DNA from: Algoriphagus marincola HL-49
GTDB taxonomy: Bacteria; Bacteroidota; Bacteroidia; Cytophagales; Cyclobacteriaceae
Length of the DNA: 64,000 bases
Assembly: GCA_001314815.1 (NCBI GenBank)
Contig: LJXT01000005.1
Location: 1-64,000, forward strand
Direction: 5' to 3'
Each line of letters opens with the position of its first letter. Position 1 is the first letter of the stretch. The position numbers and the translations under genes are program-made. The notes below the pieces were generated by a model. That model was not told the DNA's origin, did no database searches, and saw nothing but the letters and a program-made list of their open reading frames with translations. This document shows positions 8,551 through 17,076 of the stretch, in pieces.

Positions 8551-8586
8551 AAGACCTGAACTAGAAGCTTCTTCTAGTTCAGGCTT
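8551..8586 (+). terminator. Hairpin, probable terminator of paralog 1
   Basis: A 13-bp perfect inverted repeat CCTGAACTAGAAG/CTTCTAGTTCAGG with a 3-nt loop lies 25 bp after the stop. The T-run is poor (cttataat). A matching hairpin follows paralog 2, so the terminator was duplicated with the gene. Confidence 0.7.
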
Positions 8587-8682
8587 ATAATAATGCTTAG
8601 GAATAAATGGGAAAGCTTTAGTAAAAAAATGTAAAGAACCTTAATGAGTATAATGAACATGCAGTTAAAGCGGTTTGGTGAT

Positions 8683-9432
8683 ATGAAAGCAACAGCCATT
8701 AGTTTGCTTCTGTATTTAGTCTACAGTAGTGTTTCAGGACAAAATTTATTTTCTGATCCACCGGAAGATTGGAGAAAACTTGATAGGGGTATGTCCTTGA
8801 CGTTAGTAATCCCTTCTTTTATGACTTCGCCCCATAGTAATATGAGTCATTTCCTTGTACGAAATGGCTATCCTCCCATCCCCAGGGGTAGTTTAAATTA
8901 TGGTTTAGGCTTAGCATACAGAATTAAGAGGTATGAGTTTGGTGGTGATTTCTCTGTAGGCAGTCAGTATTCCACGAATTATGATCAGAGGTCGGAAATT
9001 TTGAGAAGACCTATGACAGTAAACCTTTTTCTGAATTATCATCTGTTTAGGAAAGGCTCATTTACATTTTATCCCATTCTGGGCTTATCCATGACAGATA
9101 CGAATTTGATTGCTTCCAAGCAGTCATCGGTCACTGATGTGAATAGTCTTCTAGAGAGTCCGGGAACTTCGGTAAACCTTCAGCATTTTTCAGGTGGGTT
9201 ATTAACGGGATTTGGGGTTGCCTTAGCGGAGCATTGGGTTGAAAGTACATGGATCTTTAGGTTAAAATTTGCCTACCGGGTTCCTTTTGGAAAGGGCTAT
9301 GGCTGGGAGTCCTTTTTTGCGAATATCGAACCAAGCAGTCCCCTTGATAATTTTCCTTTTTTCTTTATTCAATTTGAGATGGGGGTTTTGGCAAATTGGA
9401 AAAAAGGAGATCCATGGATGGATAAATTCTAG
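8683..9432 (+). CDS. Outer-membrane beta-barrel-like protein, paralog 2
   Basis: 249 aa from ATG 8683; the ORF track starts at 8644. The start at 8683 gives a signal peptide (MKATAISLLLYLVYSSVSGQ) and equal length to paralog 1. The bases just upstream (atgcagttaaagcggtttgg) copy the end of the 6777 lipoprotein gene, so the upstream MQLKRFGDM reading is a duplicated gene tail and not a real N-terminus. The protein keeps the same barrel-like strand pattern as paralog 1, with substitutions spread evenly and no frame damage, which implies both copies are maintained. It could have its own promoter in the 117-bp gap. The function is unknown. Confidence 0.8.
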   Translation: MKATAISLLLYLVYSSVSGQNLFSDPPEDWRKLDRGMSLTLVIPSFMTSPHSNMSHFLVRNGYPPIPRGSLNYGLGLAYRIKRYEFGGDFSVGSQYSTNYDQRSEILRRPMTVNLFLNYHLFRKGSFTFYPILGLSMTDTNLIASKQSSVTDVNSLLESPGTSVNLQHFSGGLLTGFGVALAEHWVESTWIFRLKFAYRVPFGKGYGWESFFANIEPSSPLDNFPFFFIQFEMGVLANWKKGDPWMDKF

Positions 9433-9455
9433 AGTATCCAATGAAGTAATTTTTA

Positions 9456-9494
9456 AAGCCTGAACTTGGGGTTAATTCCAGTTCAGGCTTTTTT
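9456..9494. terminator. Bidirectional terminator between paralog 2 and nucleoside hydrolase
   Basis: An 11-bp perfect inverted repeat AAGCCTGAACT/AGTTCAGGCTT is followed by a T-run on the plus strand and preceded by A-residues. It is placed between convergent genes and reaches the stop codon of the minus-strand hydrolase. Confidence 0.85.
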
Positions 9495-10440
9495 ACTTTT
9501 TCAACAAGCTCCAAAACTCTTCCCGCATCTTATCCGCATCGATCTCGGTATAGACCTGCACCACTCTCGGGGTGTTTTCCGGAGGAGTCATGACAGGAGA
9601 AACCGTCGCCCATTCGGGATGCATGTAAGCCATCACCAATGCTAAATCCCACATCACCCGGGTTTTGTCCTGTGGGTTGTGCACTCGCCAGCGATCTGAT
9701 AAAATCTTTTCGATCGCCACGTTTTCATCCAGTCTCGCATAGGTCTCATCCCGATCAAACTTCAAAGCAAAGGAAGTCGTCGTGGTCATGATGGTGAAGT
9801 CCAATCCCTCAAGATTAAGTAAGTAATCAAAGGCATTTAGGTCACAGCGGATATTGAATTCACTTTTGTTCCAAGCCCGAGACTCAGGAGTGTACCAGGA
9901 TCCCAAGGAGAAAAGTCGGATTTTATCTTTGATATCCGGCGCCAAGATCAATGCTGTGGCCACATTAGTCATGGCCCCAAGTGTCAGGACATGGAGTTTT
10001 TCTTCTCCTTTCATCTTTCGGGCTTCGGCGATAATGGCTTGGGCTGCCGGAGAATCTCTCGGGTCCTGCTGTCCCCATGCCCTTCCGATCTGTCGATCGG
10101 CACCCAAGGGATGTGGGATATCCATTCGACCCATGGCGGTAAGAATCTCCTCATTGAGACGCTGACTTTCTTCGACAGGCTTGAGCGTTGCGGTTTCGTA
10201 GGCATTCCACTTTTCGAAGACATTCAGATCGGCATTATTGAAGTGAGCCGAACTCAGCCCGATCAGATCAATTCCCGGAACTTTGACCAAATAGGCAATG
10301 GCATAGAGGTCGTCCATTTCATTGCCAGTGTCGGAATCCAACCACACTTTTTGCTGGGCGAATGAAATGCTTTGAAATAGACAAAAACAGTAAATAAGTA
10401 GGAAAAAGGGTTTGTTCATAAGTTTCTTTAGGTTTAGCAT
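9493..10440 (-). CDS. Nucleoside hydrolase, exported
   Basis: 315 aa, with a signal peptide ending at about SFAQ. The family splits the N-glycosidic bond of ribonucleosides and binds Ca2+ through an N-terminal Asp cluster. The corresponding 'WLDSDTGNEMDDLYAI' is present near residue 35 (a DxDxGxxxDD form). Other typical pieces are 'LTLGAMTNVATAL' and 'IRLFSLGSW'. Length agrees with the family. The second ATG at 10419 (MNKPFFLL) is an equally possible start. Secretion suggests scavenging of nucleosides or related N-glycosides in the periplasm. It is convergent with the barrel paralogs and divergent from the following sulfatase. Confidence 0.85.
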   Translation of the reverse strand: MLNLKKLMNKPFFLLIYCFCLFQSISFAQQKVWLDSDTGNEMDDLYAIAYLVKVPGIDLIGLSSAHFNNADLNVFEKWNAYETATLKPVEESQRLNEEILTAMGRMDIPHPLGADRQIGRAWGQQDPRDSPAAQAIIAEARKMKGEEKLHVLTLGAMTNVATALILAPDIKDKIRLFSLGSWYTPESRAWNKSEFNIRCDLNAFDYLLNLEGLDFTIMTTTTSFALKFDRDETYARLDENVAIEKILSDRWRVHNPQDKTRVMWDLALVMAYMHPEWATVSPVMTPPENTPRVVQVYTEIDADKMREEFWSLLKK

Positions 10441-10522
10441 CCAAGATAAAAAGATTGTCTGAAAAAGGGTAGGCTAGCTAATTTCCAGAAAAGCTTATCT
10501 TAAGCGAATAAATCATTCCGCC

Positions 10523-12166
10523 ATGCAAAAGCTTGTTCTATTCCTTCTCCTTGGCTTTTTTCTTTTCTCCTGCCAGGAAAAAACTCCCCAATCCGAACAA
10601 ATCATCTATCCTGAGCGACCCAATATCGTCTGGATCGTCGTGGAGGATATGTCACCGGAGCATTTGGAAACTTACGGGGGCACAGGTGGTAAAACTCCAA
10701 ACTTGAATGCCTTGGCAGCCGAATCCCTGCAATATCAAAATGCCTTTTCTACTGCGGGTGTTTGTGCACCCAGTCGGGCGGCTTTGATCACGGGGGCTTA
10801 TCAAACTTCCATCGGAGCCCATCACATGCGTACCACGGGCATGTCAGCAAATGCCTTGGATGCTTATCCCCCTGGTTTTAAAAGTTACAATGTGGTCTTG
10901 CCTGAAGGGATGATTCCTTACCCCATTCATTTGAGGATGGCGGGCTACTATGTGAGTAATAATGTAAAAGAAGACTACCAGTTTGCCAGTCCGGTTTTTA
11001 TGTGGGATGAAAGCAGCAGAAATGCCCATTGGAGAAATAGAAAAGATCCCGACCAACCTTTTTTTTCGATTTTCAATTTTACTACCACCCATGAATCCCA
11101 GGTTTGGGCTCGGGAAGGGAAAGACAGCCTCTTGGTAGATCCAAAGGAAGTGACTGTGCCGCCGGTTTACCCAGATGATTCGCTTACCAGACGGACCATT
11201 GCCCGCTTTATTACCAATGTGATGCGAATGGATGATCAGGTGGGGGAAGTGATTGCGCAGTTGAAAGAGGACGGACTGTATGACAATACCATCATTTTCT
11301 TTTACTCCGACCATGGGGATGGGATGCCTTATTTCAAGCGGGAATTGTACGACCGGGGTTTGAAAGTGCCTTTGCTGGTCAAAGCTCCTTGGCTGAAAGG
11401 AGGGACAAAGACGGATGAACTGGTCAGTTTTGTGGATTTTGGTCCAACACTTCTTTCTCTGGCGGGAATTCCCATTCCGGAAAGCATGCAGGGACAGGCC
11501 TTTTTGGGTGAGCAAAAGGCCGAGCCTCGGAAATATATTTATGCCGCCCGGGATCGGATGGACTCAGAATACGATCGGGTACGAGCCGTTTCGGATGGCA
11601 GATTTAAATACATCCGAAATTACATGCCCGAAATGCCGAATTACCAAAATATCCAATACCGGCTTCAAAATCCCCTGATGGAACATCTTTTGGAACTGAA
11701 TGAAAATGGTGAGCTTAATGAAAATCAGGCCCGCTGGTTTGCTCAAAGTAAGCCTGAGGAGGAACTCTACGACACCCAAAGCGACCCTTGGGAGTTTAAC
11801 AATCTGGTTGAGAATCCAGAATATTCCGAAAAGGTAGAAGAACTGCGCAAAGCCCATGAAGACTGGGTCGCTGAGTACGGAGACAGAGGAGCGCTCAATG
11901 AAATGGAGATGGTCAAAAGCTGGTGGAATGGAGGGGAAAATCCTCCCGTCACTGCGGAAGCTGCCGTGAGTTTTGCCGAAGGCAAAGTCACTTTAAGTTG
12001 CCCAACTTCTTCAGCTCTGCTCGGCTGGAGAAAGTCCAGCTCAGAATCCTGGAAAATCTACACCGGACCTTTTGAAGCAGTGGCAGGAGATTCATTATAT
12101 GTGAATAGCCATCGAATCGGGTTTGAGGCTTTGGAGGTTTCCATGAAATTGGGTAGTAGGGATTGA
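10523..12166 (+). CDS. Sulfatase lipoprotein, Cys-type, with chitobiase-like C-terminal domain
   Basis: 547 aa with lipobox (FFLFSC, Cys17). Sulfatase hallmarks are 'NIVWIVVEDMSPEH' (metal-binding Asp), the modification motif C-A-P-S-R at about 81-85 within 'GVCAPSRAALITGAY', 'FYSDHGDGMPY' and 'EELYDTQSDPWEFNNL'. Cys-type sulfatases need conversion of that Cys to formylglycine; no functional maturase is seen in this window. The last 75 residues ('KVTLSCPTSSALLGWRKS', 'SLYVNSHRIGFE') resemble the CHB_HEX_C-type domain often appended to Bacteroidota sulfatases. The overall type resembles sulfatases acting on amino-sugar or host-like glycans, but the substrate is not determined. A second copy of its 3-prime end survives at 13349-13657. 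Confidence 0.93.
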   Translation: MQKLVLFLLLGFFLFSCQEKTPQSEQIIYPERPNIVWIVVEDMSPEHLETYGGTGGKTPNLNALAAESLQYQNAFSTAGVCAPSRAALITGAYQTSIGAHHMRTTGMSANALDAYPPGFKSYNVVLPEGMIPYPIHLRMAGYYVSNNVKEDYQFASPVFMWDESSRNAHWRNRKDPDQPFFSIFNFTTTHESQVWAREGKDSLLVDPKEVTVPPVYPDDSLTRRTIARFITNVMRMDDQVGEVIAQLKEDGLYDNTIIFFYSDHGDGMPYFKRELYDRGLKVPLLVKAPWLKGGTKTDELVSFVDFGPTLLSLAGIPIPESMQGQAFLGEQKAEPRKYIYAARDRMDSEYDRVRAVSDGRFKYIRNYMPEMPNYQNIQYRLQNPLMEHLLELNENGELNENQARWFAQSKPEEELYDTQSDPWEFNNLVENPEYSEKVEELRKAHEDWVAEYGDRGALNEMEMVKSWWNGGENPPVTAEAAVSFAEGKVTLSCPTSSALLGWRKSSSESWKIYTGPFEAVAGDSLYVNSHRIGFEALEVSMKLGSRD

Positions 12167-12237
12167 AAAAAAATAGACAAATCATGAACTACTGAAAAGT
12201 AATCAGTTCTTTTTTCAGTGAAACATGTTCATAAGGA

Positions 12238-13020
12238 CTATTTGTCATGCCCTATCAAAGGATATAATAAGAAAAGTCCAAAATTCAAGGTTCGGACCTT
12301 AATTGTATCCTCGTAGGTTACTGATTGACTACCTCCTGGACTTGTACGGGGAAATATAGAGTAGTCAAAATCAGCCCGTTGATAACTGACTTCCAAGCCT
12401 AATTGAAATTTACCAATAGCCCTGGATACTTGCAGATTTCCTCCTACGGTAATAGAGGATAAACTGGGTCTAGAGCCGGCATGTGCCCATGTTAGAGTTT
12501 CATTACCCACTACCCTAACCATCTCGTAATAAGGGTAGTTGATCTGTCCGTAGCCTAGAAATATTCCCGTTCGATATTCCCAACTTCCTTTTTTCAAGAA
12601 ATATCCTAACCCAGGAGTGATTGATAGCATGTTGTTATTTTCATGAGAAAAGCGAAAATCCAATCCGTAAAGATCATTGACGAAATCTTCCATTTCGACA
12701 ACAGAGATCGGATTGTTTGTTACACCTGATCTAAGAAATACATAAAAGTTACTGGCGAAATGATAATTAAGGGTTCCGTGAATAGAGTAGCCAACTTTTG
12801 CGAATCCATTGCTAGCCTTGGAAATACTCGCAAGATTGGGTACACTAGAATCTGGAAAATAAACGGCAGCATTTTCCATATTTTTTCCTCCGAATACACC
12901 CACTGGAATGGCAGGGCCTGCACTGATGGATAATGAGAATCTCCGGGGTGGATTTACTTGAGAAAAGGAAGATTGAAGCGTAAAGCCAAAGAATAAAACC
13001 AGCAGTATTAAATTTTTCAT
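12238..13020 (-). CDS. Outer-membrane beta-barrel protein
   Basis: 260 aa, with a signal peptide (LILLVLFFGFTLQSSFSQ). Repeated amphipathic strands ('FSLSISAGPAIPVGVF', 'YSIHGTLNYHFASNFYVF', 'KFQLGLEVSYQRADF') and a C-terminal aromatic strand indicate a small outer-membrane barrel (OmpW/PorT-like superfamily). Its layout resembles the protein at 20484-21311, which shares the 'GPA.PVG' opening and a 'GYSLG' strand. It lies directly after the small secreted peptide gene (6-nt gap), on the strand opposite to the flanking sulfatase sequences. The function is unknown. Confidence 0.75.
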   Translation of the reverse strand: MKNLILLVLFFGFTLQSSFSQVNPPRRFSLSISAGPAIPVGVFGGKNMENAAVYFPDSSVPNLASISKASNGFAKVGYSIHGTLNYHFASNFYVFLRSGVTNNPISVVEMEDFVNDLYGLDFRFSHENNNMLSITPGLGYFLKKGSWEYRTGIFLGYGQINYPYYEMVRVVGNETLTWAHAGSRPSLSSITVGGNLQVSRAIGKFQLGLEVSYQRADFDYSIFPRTSPGGSQSVTYEDTIKVRTLNFGLFLLYPLIGHDK

Positions 13021-13026
13021 TAGGAG

Positions 13027-13230
13027 CTATTTTGAAAGGATTAATCGTTCTTGATGAATCATTTTCCGTTTGAAATTAGCACCCACGTGGCAATCAGAAA
13101 GTTTTTTAGACCCATACAATGATTCGTTTATTTTCCAGAAACTGTTACTTTGATTAGAAAAGCATACTGCCTGAGAAAAACCATAATTCCAACTAAGGAA
13201 CATTGAAAGAACCAATAGGAGTTTTTTCAT
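13027..13230 (-). CDS. Small secreted protein, hypothetical
   Basis: 67 aa. It opens with a convincing signal peptide (MKKLLLVLSMFLSWNYGFSQ); the mature part is only about 47 residues with two Cys. It is separated by 6 nt from the barrel gene and co-oriented, suggesting an operon of small secreted peptide plus barrel. It might instead be the front of a truncated larger protein. No family is recognised. Confidence 0.55.
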   Translation of the reverse strand: MKKLLLVLSMFLSWNYGFSQAVCFSNQSNSFWKINESLYGSKKLSDCHVGANFKRKMIHQERLILSK

Positions 13231-13348
13231 TTCAAGATCATTTTAGAGAATTTATTAAAATTAATTGAGATACCCAATAAGAGACCTAAAATTTTCATAA
13301 AAGAATTAGATTTCTTGGTTCTTGAAAAGTAAAATACTTTAACTAAAC

Positions 13349-13657
13349 CACGCCCAAGAAGATTAAATCACGCAATACGATGACAGTGGAGCCCTCAATG
13401 ATATAGAAAAGGTCAAAAGCTGGTGGAATGGAGGGGAAATTCCTCCGGTCACGGCATCTGCTGAGCTGAGTTTTTCCGAGGGCAAAGTCACTTTAAGCTG
13501 TCCGACTTCTTCTGCTTTGATGGGTTGGAGAAAGTCCAGCTCCGATTTCTGGAAAATCTACACCGGGCCTTTTGAGGCGGTGGCAGGAGATTCGCTCTAT
13601 GTCAATGCCCATCGGATCGGGTATGAGGCGGCGGAGATGGGCTATGTTTTGGATTAG
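13349..13657 (+). pseudogene. Fossil 3-prime end of a sulfatase gene (paralog of 10523-12166)
   Basis: The frame ending at TAG 13655-13657 encodes a close copy of the last about 100 residues of the sulfatase upstream ('VKSWWNGGEIPPVT', 'GKVTLSCPTSSALMGWRKSS', 'IYTGPFEAVAGDSLYVN'). Alignment extends to about 13349 as HAQED-stop-ITQYDD against KAHEDWVAEYGD, with an in-frame TAA at 13364 where the intact gene has Trp. No start codon, signal or catalytic part is present. The copy keeps the chitobiase-like domain in frame, so it is relatively young or slow to decay. It is in the same orientation as the intact gene, and the barrel plus peptide pair (opposite strand) sits between them. Confidence 0.88.
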
Positions 13658-13710
13658 AATGATGAAAAAAGCTAAAAAAACCCCGTTTTTCCATACATGA
13701 CCATCCTATA

Positions 13711-13753
13711 AAAAAAGATCGAGAGACCATTATCAGCCTTCTCGATCTTTTTT
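13711..13753. terminator. Bidirectional terminator
   Basis: AAAAAAGATCGAGA and its mirror TCTCGATCTTTTTT form a 14-bp stem with A- and T-runs on both sides. It separates the sulfatase fossil from the convergent barrel gene. Confidence 0.88.
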
Positions 13754-13771
13754 CTAAATAAATGCTATCCA

Positions 13772-14344
13772 TCAAAAGGAATACCCGACTCCTATTCGCA
13801 GCCAGTTGCTTTTATACCTTGAGATCTGGAAGCCATGTGCTACGGCGGGTATGAGTTGTAGATTTTTGGTTAGAAAAATCCGTGCCTTTAGCTGTACTCG
13901 AGCCGTTTGATCCCTGATGGTTCCTGTCTCCCGTATGATCAGGCCTCCGGATTCCAGCTGACTGATGAGCTCCTGGGTGCTTTGCCGCATATACGTGATT
14001 TCTCCAGATAGGACAAAGCGTTCGGTCTGTACCACATCATAGCCTACTCCTAGGTTGAAAGCTCTCATATTGATAAAATCCATTTCTTCAGGCTCCAAAA
14101 AGAAAATACTGTTTCTTCCTTCAAAATGGTACAAACCATAAGAGATGGTTCCAAAGAAACGCTTTTTAAAATACCTTTCATAGCTTAAATCGATCCCTTG
14201 TGCAGATATATCACCTCCAGAAAAATGGCTTGATTCGTAGAACGAATAACTCGATGATATACTATTTTTATATCCATTCTGTCCTTTAGAGACTAAAGAG
14301 GATAAAAATAGGCTTAACGATATAATTATTATTTTGTAAGACAT
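13772..14344 (-). CDS. Small outer-membrane beta-barrel protein
   Basis: 190 aa with a signal peptide (IIISLSLFLSSLVSKGQ). Strand and turn patterns ('IDLSYERYFKKRFFGTISYG', 'LGVGYDVVQTERFVLSGE', 'WLRIGVGYSF' at the very end) are those of an outer-membrane barrel with a C-terminal Phe. It starts 5 nt after the stop of the upstream lipoprotein gene (14350-15681), so the two are an operon. The lipoprotein plus barrel arrangement repeats that at 6777-8526. The function is unknown. Confidence 0.75.
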   Translation of the reverse strand: MSYKIIIISLSLFLSSLVSKGQNGYKNSISSSYSFYESSHFSGGDISAQGIDLSYERYFKKRFFGTISYGLYHFEGRNSIFFLEPEEMDFINMRAFNLGVGYDVVQTERFVLSGEITYMRQSTQELISQLESGGLIIRETGTIRDQTARVQLKARIFLTKNLQLIPAVAHGFQISRYKSNWLRIGVGYSF

Positions 14345-14349
14345 ACTGG

Positions 14350-15681
14350 TTAAAGGCTTTCTAAAGTAAAATAAGTTCTCACATTACCAAATGCATAAAC
14401 AGGAAAGCGGGTGCTTCCATAATATCCGTACCCTTGATTAGTTTCATTGATATTATTGGCTATGGTAAAACATTTATCAAATGATAGGGCTGATACCAAT
14501 TCCACGCTGTTACGAATAGCGACTTTTACTTTTGCTTCTCCCGAAACACCTGTTTTGGATGCTTTGACTCCTCCTTCTACATCAATATTTGTTTCAGTTC
14601 TGGTACACCCCCATACTAAATACATATTATCAGCTTCTGGTTTCCAAGCAGAAATAATAAAGGAGGTGTTTGACAACTTCCATCTTTTTATATTAGCTTC
14701 CTTTCTAGTGATGGTAAATCTTGCTAAAGGCATATTGACATCAGAAGAAATTTTAGGGAGTCCGTCTGATCCAAGTTCGATATCGTTTGCAAATGCAACC
14801 CATAAATACATTTCATTTGCACTAGGCCATCTTCGAATGTTATCTTCAAGACGCAGTGCAGGCATTCGCACAATTATATTTTGATTTGCTTTGTCATTTG
14901 TATCGCAAAGCTGTACCGGGCTGCCAGTCATATTCGCTGAAAATGCATTGGTTTCCATTTTTAAATTTCCATTAATCTGATTAACGTCAAATTCGTGGTC
15001 AGGAAAGGAACCAAGTACAATGGTAGGGTTTTTTAATGCCCACTCATCATTTGCGAGAAAGTATTCAAGGTTTTCAGCTTCGTTTTCATTGGTAAGGGAT
15101 ATTTTTATTGCTTTAGTTGCACCTTTCCAATCTTTATTCAATGCTAGCTGTTCATTTTCAAACTCCAGTGTCCACCAGGATAAAGTTAAATCCTTAATCT
15201 GATTAGGATCAAAATCTTCTGCCAGATAAGGCGCAACTATAGAAATCTCGTTGTCTTTGATAAATTGAATAAGTTCGTCAAGATTAATTTTAGAGTTTAA
15301 TCTATTTCTTTTGTTTGACTGTGCAGTAAATGCGGATACGATTGCTGAGCGCTTTTTGTAAAGTGGATGCTCGCCTTTTTCGAACAATTCCTTGAGGCTG
15401 TAATCAATGTCGTCCCTTCCTTCGTTGATTTCAGAAAAAGAAAACAATTCTGTCCTTGCTGCCGGATCCTTTAGAACTTCGCCGAAAATGAGCGTAAGAT
15501 TTTTTAAATTTTCCTCATATTCGGATAATGCGGTTGAAGAAAGGATGGTTTGCTCTTGGTCCACCTTCGGTAAATTCTCCTCAAATTCTGAACAAGAAAA
15601 AGTGATAAAGATTGCCATAAAGAGAAGGCTGAAATTTTTGGCCTTCTTTAGGTGGAGTAGTTTTTTGCCAGATATAATCAT
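14350..15681 (-). CDS. Hypothetical lipoprotein, first gene of a lipoprotein-barrel pair
   Basis: 443 aa. The signal region ends in a lipobox ('AIFITFSC', Cys at about 30), so the mature protein is lipid-anchored. The middle is acidic and helical with regions rich in Asn/Glu. The C-terminal half has beta-like segments ('MYLWVAFANDIELGSD', 'MYLVWGCTRTETNIDVEGGV') and ends with an aromatic strand. I do not recognise a family with certainty; a DUF3103-like assignment crossed my mind but is not supported by anything decisive here. It is tightly linked to the barrel gene downstream. Confidence 0.7.
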   Translation of the reverse strand: MIISGKKLLHLKKAKNFSLLFMAIFITFSCSEFEENLPKVDQEQTILSSTALSEYEENLKNLTLIFGEVLKDPAARTELFSFSEINEGRDDIDYSLKELFEKGEHPLYKKRSAIVSAFTAQSNKRNRLNSKINLDELIQFIKDNEISIVAPYLAEDFDPNQIKDLTLSWWTLEFENEQLALNKDWKGATKAIKISLTNENEAENLEYFLANDEWALKNPTIVLGSFPDHEFDVNQINGNLKMETNAFSANMTGSPVQLCDTNDKANQNIIVRMPALRLEDNIRRWPSANEMYLWVAFANDIELGSDGLPKISSDVNMPLARFTITRKEANIKRWKLSNTSFIISAWKPEADNMYLVWGCTRTETNIDVEGGVKASKTGVSGEAKVKVAIRNSVELVSALSFDKCFTIANNINETNQGYGYYGSTRFPVYAFGNVRTYFTLESL

Positions 15682-15832
15682 TATAAAATTAGTTGGTTTT
15701 ATTTCGGGGGCAAAGGTAGACCAAATATTTCAGTAACCAGTATTTTTTTAAAAAAAGCCGTGATAATCAAAGACGAATTGGTAATTGGCTTCGATTGATT
15801 GCCAGAACAGGAAAATAGGTCATGAATTTTGG

Positions 15833-16986
15833 TCATCTTTTTTCCCGATATTCTAACAATTGAAAGCGCATTTGATCCTCTTGATTATCCGGATTGAGCG
15901 GGTGATTGGTCGATAAGTAAAGGCCTTTTTCTGTGATAAAGTATGAGAAAGGATGATACTGACCAGCAGGAAATGCCGTCTCGGAGACCAGGTCGAGGTT
16001 TTCATCGAAAAGTTGGATAGAAAAAGGGCCGCTATGATTTCGCCAGCCCTGAACAGGGATGGAATCATCTGCCTCCGTTTTATGAAAAACAAATCGAAAA
16101 AAGAACTTACGGTAAGGGTCATAATCTAAACTTTCATAATGTGGACTATAAAAGGACTACTTTCTGAAATCCAATCCATTTCCATCGATGGGTAGGTAAG
16201 GAAGTGAAGCCGGAAGATAATCACTCTTAGCCTCCTTGCATTTCAAGGTGTCCCCCCAATCCTCAACATAGAAAAGCCGATGGTCTCCAAATAGCGAGTA
16301 CACCTTTTTTCCTCCGCCTGAAGCAATTGATGCTTCAAAAAGTTTTAATCCATCAGGCATGTAACCTTCTGGAAACTTAAAGTCCAAAAAGCGAGTAGCC
16401 CCAGATTTCAGATCAATTTCATAAACCAACTCTTTTTGTACCAATTGATCTTGAGTCATGGCTTGTAAAGGGCCATAGAAGTGGGTTTTCACAATCATTT
16501 TATCTCCCTGAAGGAGTGGTGGACTGGTGAAATAGGCATTGTGAATAAAAGCGGGACTGTATTGATCGGGACTTTCATAGGCAAACCGGCTGCGTATTTG
16601 CCCTGATGTATCAATCATGGTAAGCTCCCCTTCGAGCTGGTTGAAGAGAAATATGCTATCCAAGCTATGTGGATAGATCCCCATGATATCCAATACCCCA
16701 TTTGGTCCCTCATAATCAAATCTGAGCTCTTTTACCTTCTTTTCAGAGTCTAGGTCATAAATCTGTATGCTGTTTTGCATCCAGTTTAGACTAAAAAGCA
16801 GATTGCTTTGCGCATGGTAAGTCAGACCGTCAGAGATGTTGGAGGTACTATCATCTATCGGAAGAAGTAGAAATGTGTCAGATGCTTTTAATTCTAAAGC
16901 TTGGGGTGGTTCAAAGGAGGGTTGACAGGAAAAAAGACTGAAAAGGACGAATCCTAGAAGGTAGAAGAAAAAGAGTGATTTTTCAT
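15833..16986 (-). pseudogene. 6-bladed beta-propeller lipoprotein gene, broken by a start-proximal frameshift and an internal TAG
   Basis: The ORF track shows only 207 aa (16157-16780), but the same frame continues on both sides. Upstream it reads a full lipoprotein leader (KSLFFFYLLGFVLFSLFSCQ) and on into the known part. The only ATG (16986) is one base out of frame because the A-run after it has 5 A where 6 are needed. Downstream of the TAG at 16157 the frame continues for 107 codons with good homology-like sequence ('SFYSPHYESLDYDPYRKFFF', 'FSIQLFDENLDLVSETAFP') to TGA at 15833. The restored product of about 385 aa is a DUF4221/6-bladed propeller type. The upstream small peptide gene and a hairpin complete the usual layout. 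Sequencing error at the A-run is possible, but it would not explain the TAG. Confidence 0.8.
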
Positions 16987-17013
16987 GGTGCTAATTTAGA
17001 AATTAGAGACAAA

Positions 17014-17037
17014 AAGCGGGAGATTGTCCTCCCGCTT
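17014..17037 (-). terminator. Terminator or attenuator after the small peptide gene
   Basis: On the minus strand AAGCGGGAG, a 6-nt loop and CTCCCGCTT are followed by TTTTTG. It lies between the small Cys peptide gene and the beta-propeller gene. It would give high peptide and low propeller expression. Confidence 0.8.
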
Positions 17038-17076
17038 CGATTATTATTGTTCACCTGGACATTTCCGGGCACAGCT

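Noticed and set aside
15853-16122. 89-aa ORF of the track
   Set aside because: Out-of-frame shadow of the propeller pseudogene's 3-prime part.
15833-16986. TAG readthrough or recoding in the propeller gene
   Set aside because: A second lesion (frameshift near the start) exists in the same gene, and other genes use TAG as a normal stop (sulfatase fossil, DUF2147 and AlbA_2 genes).
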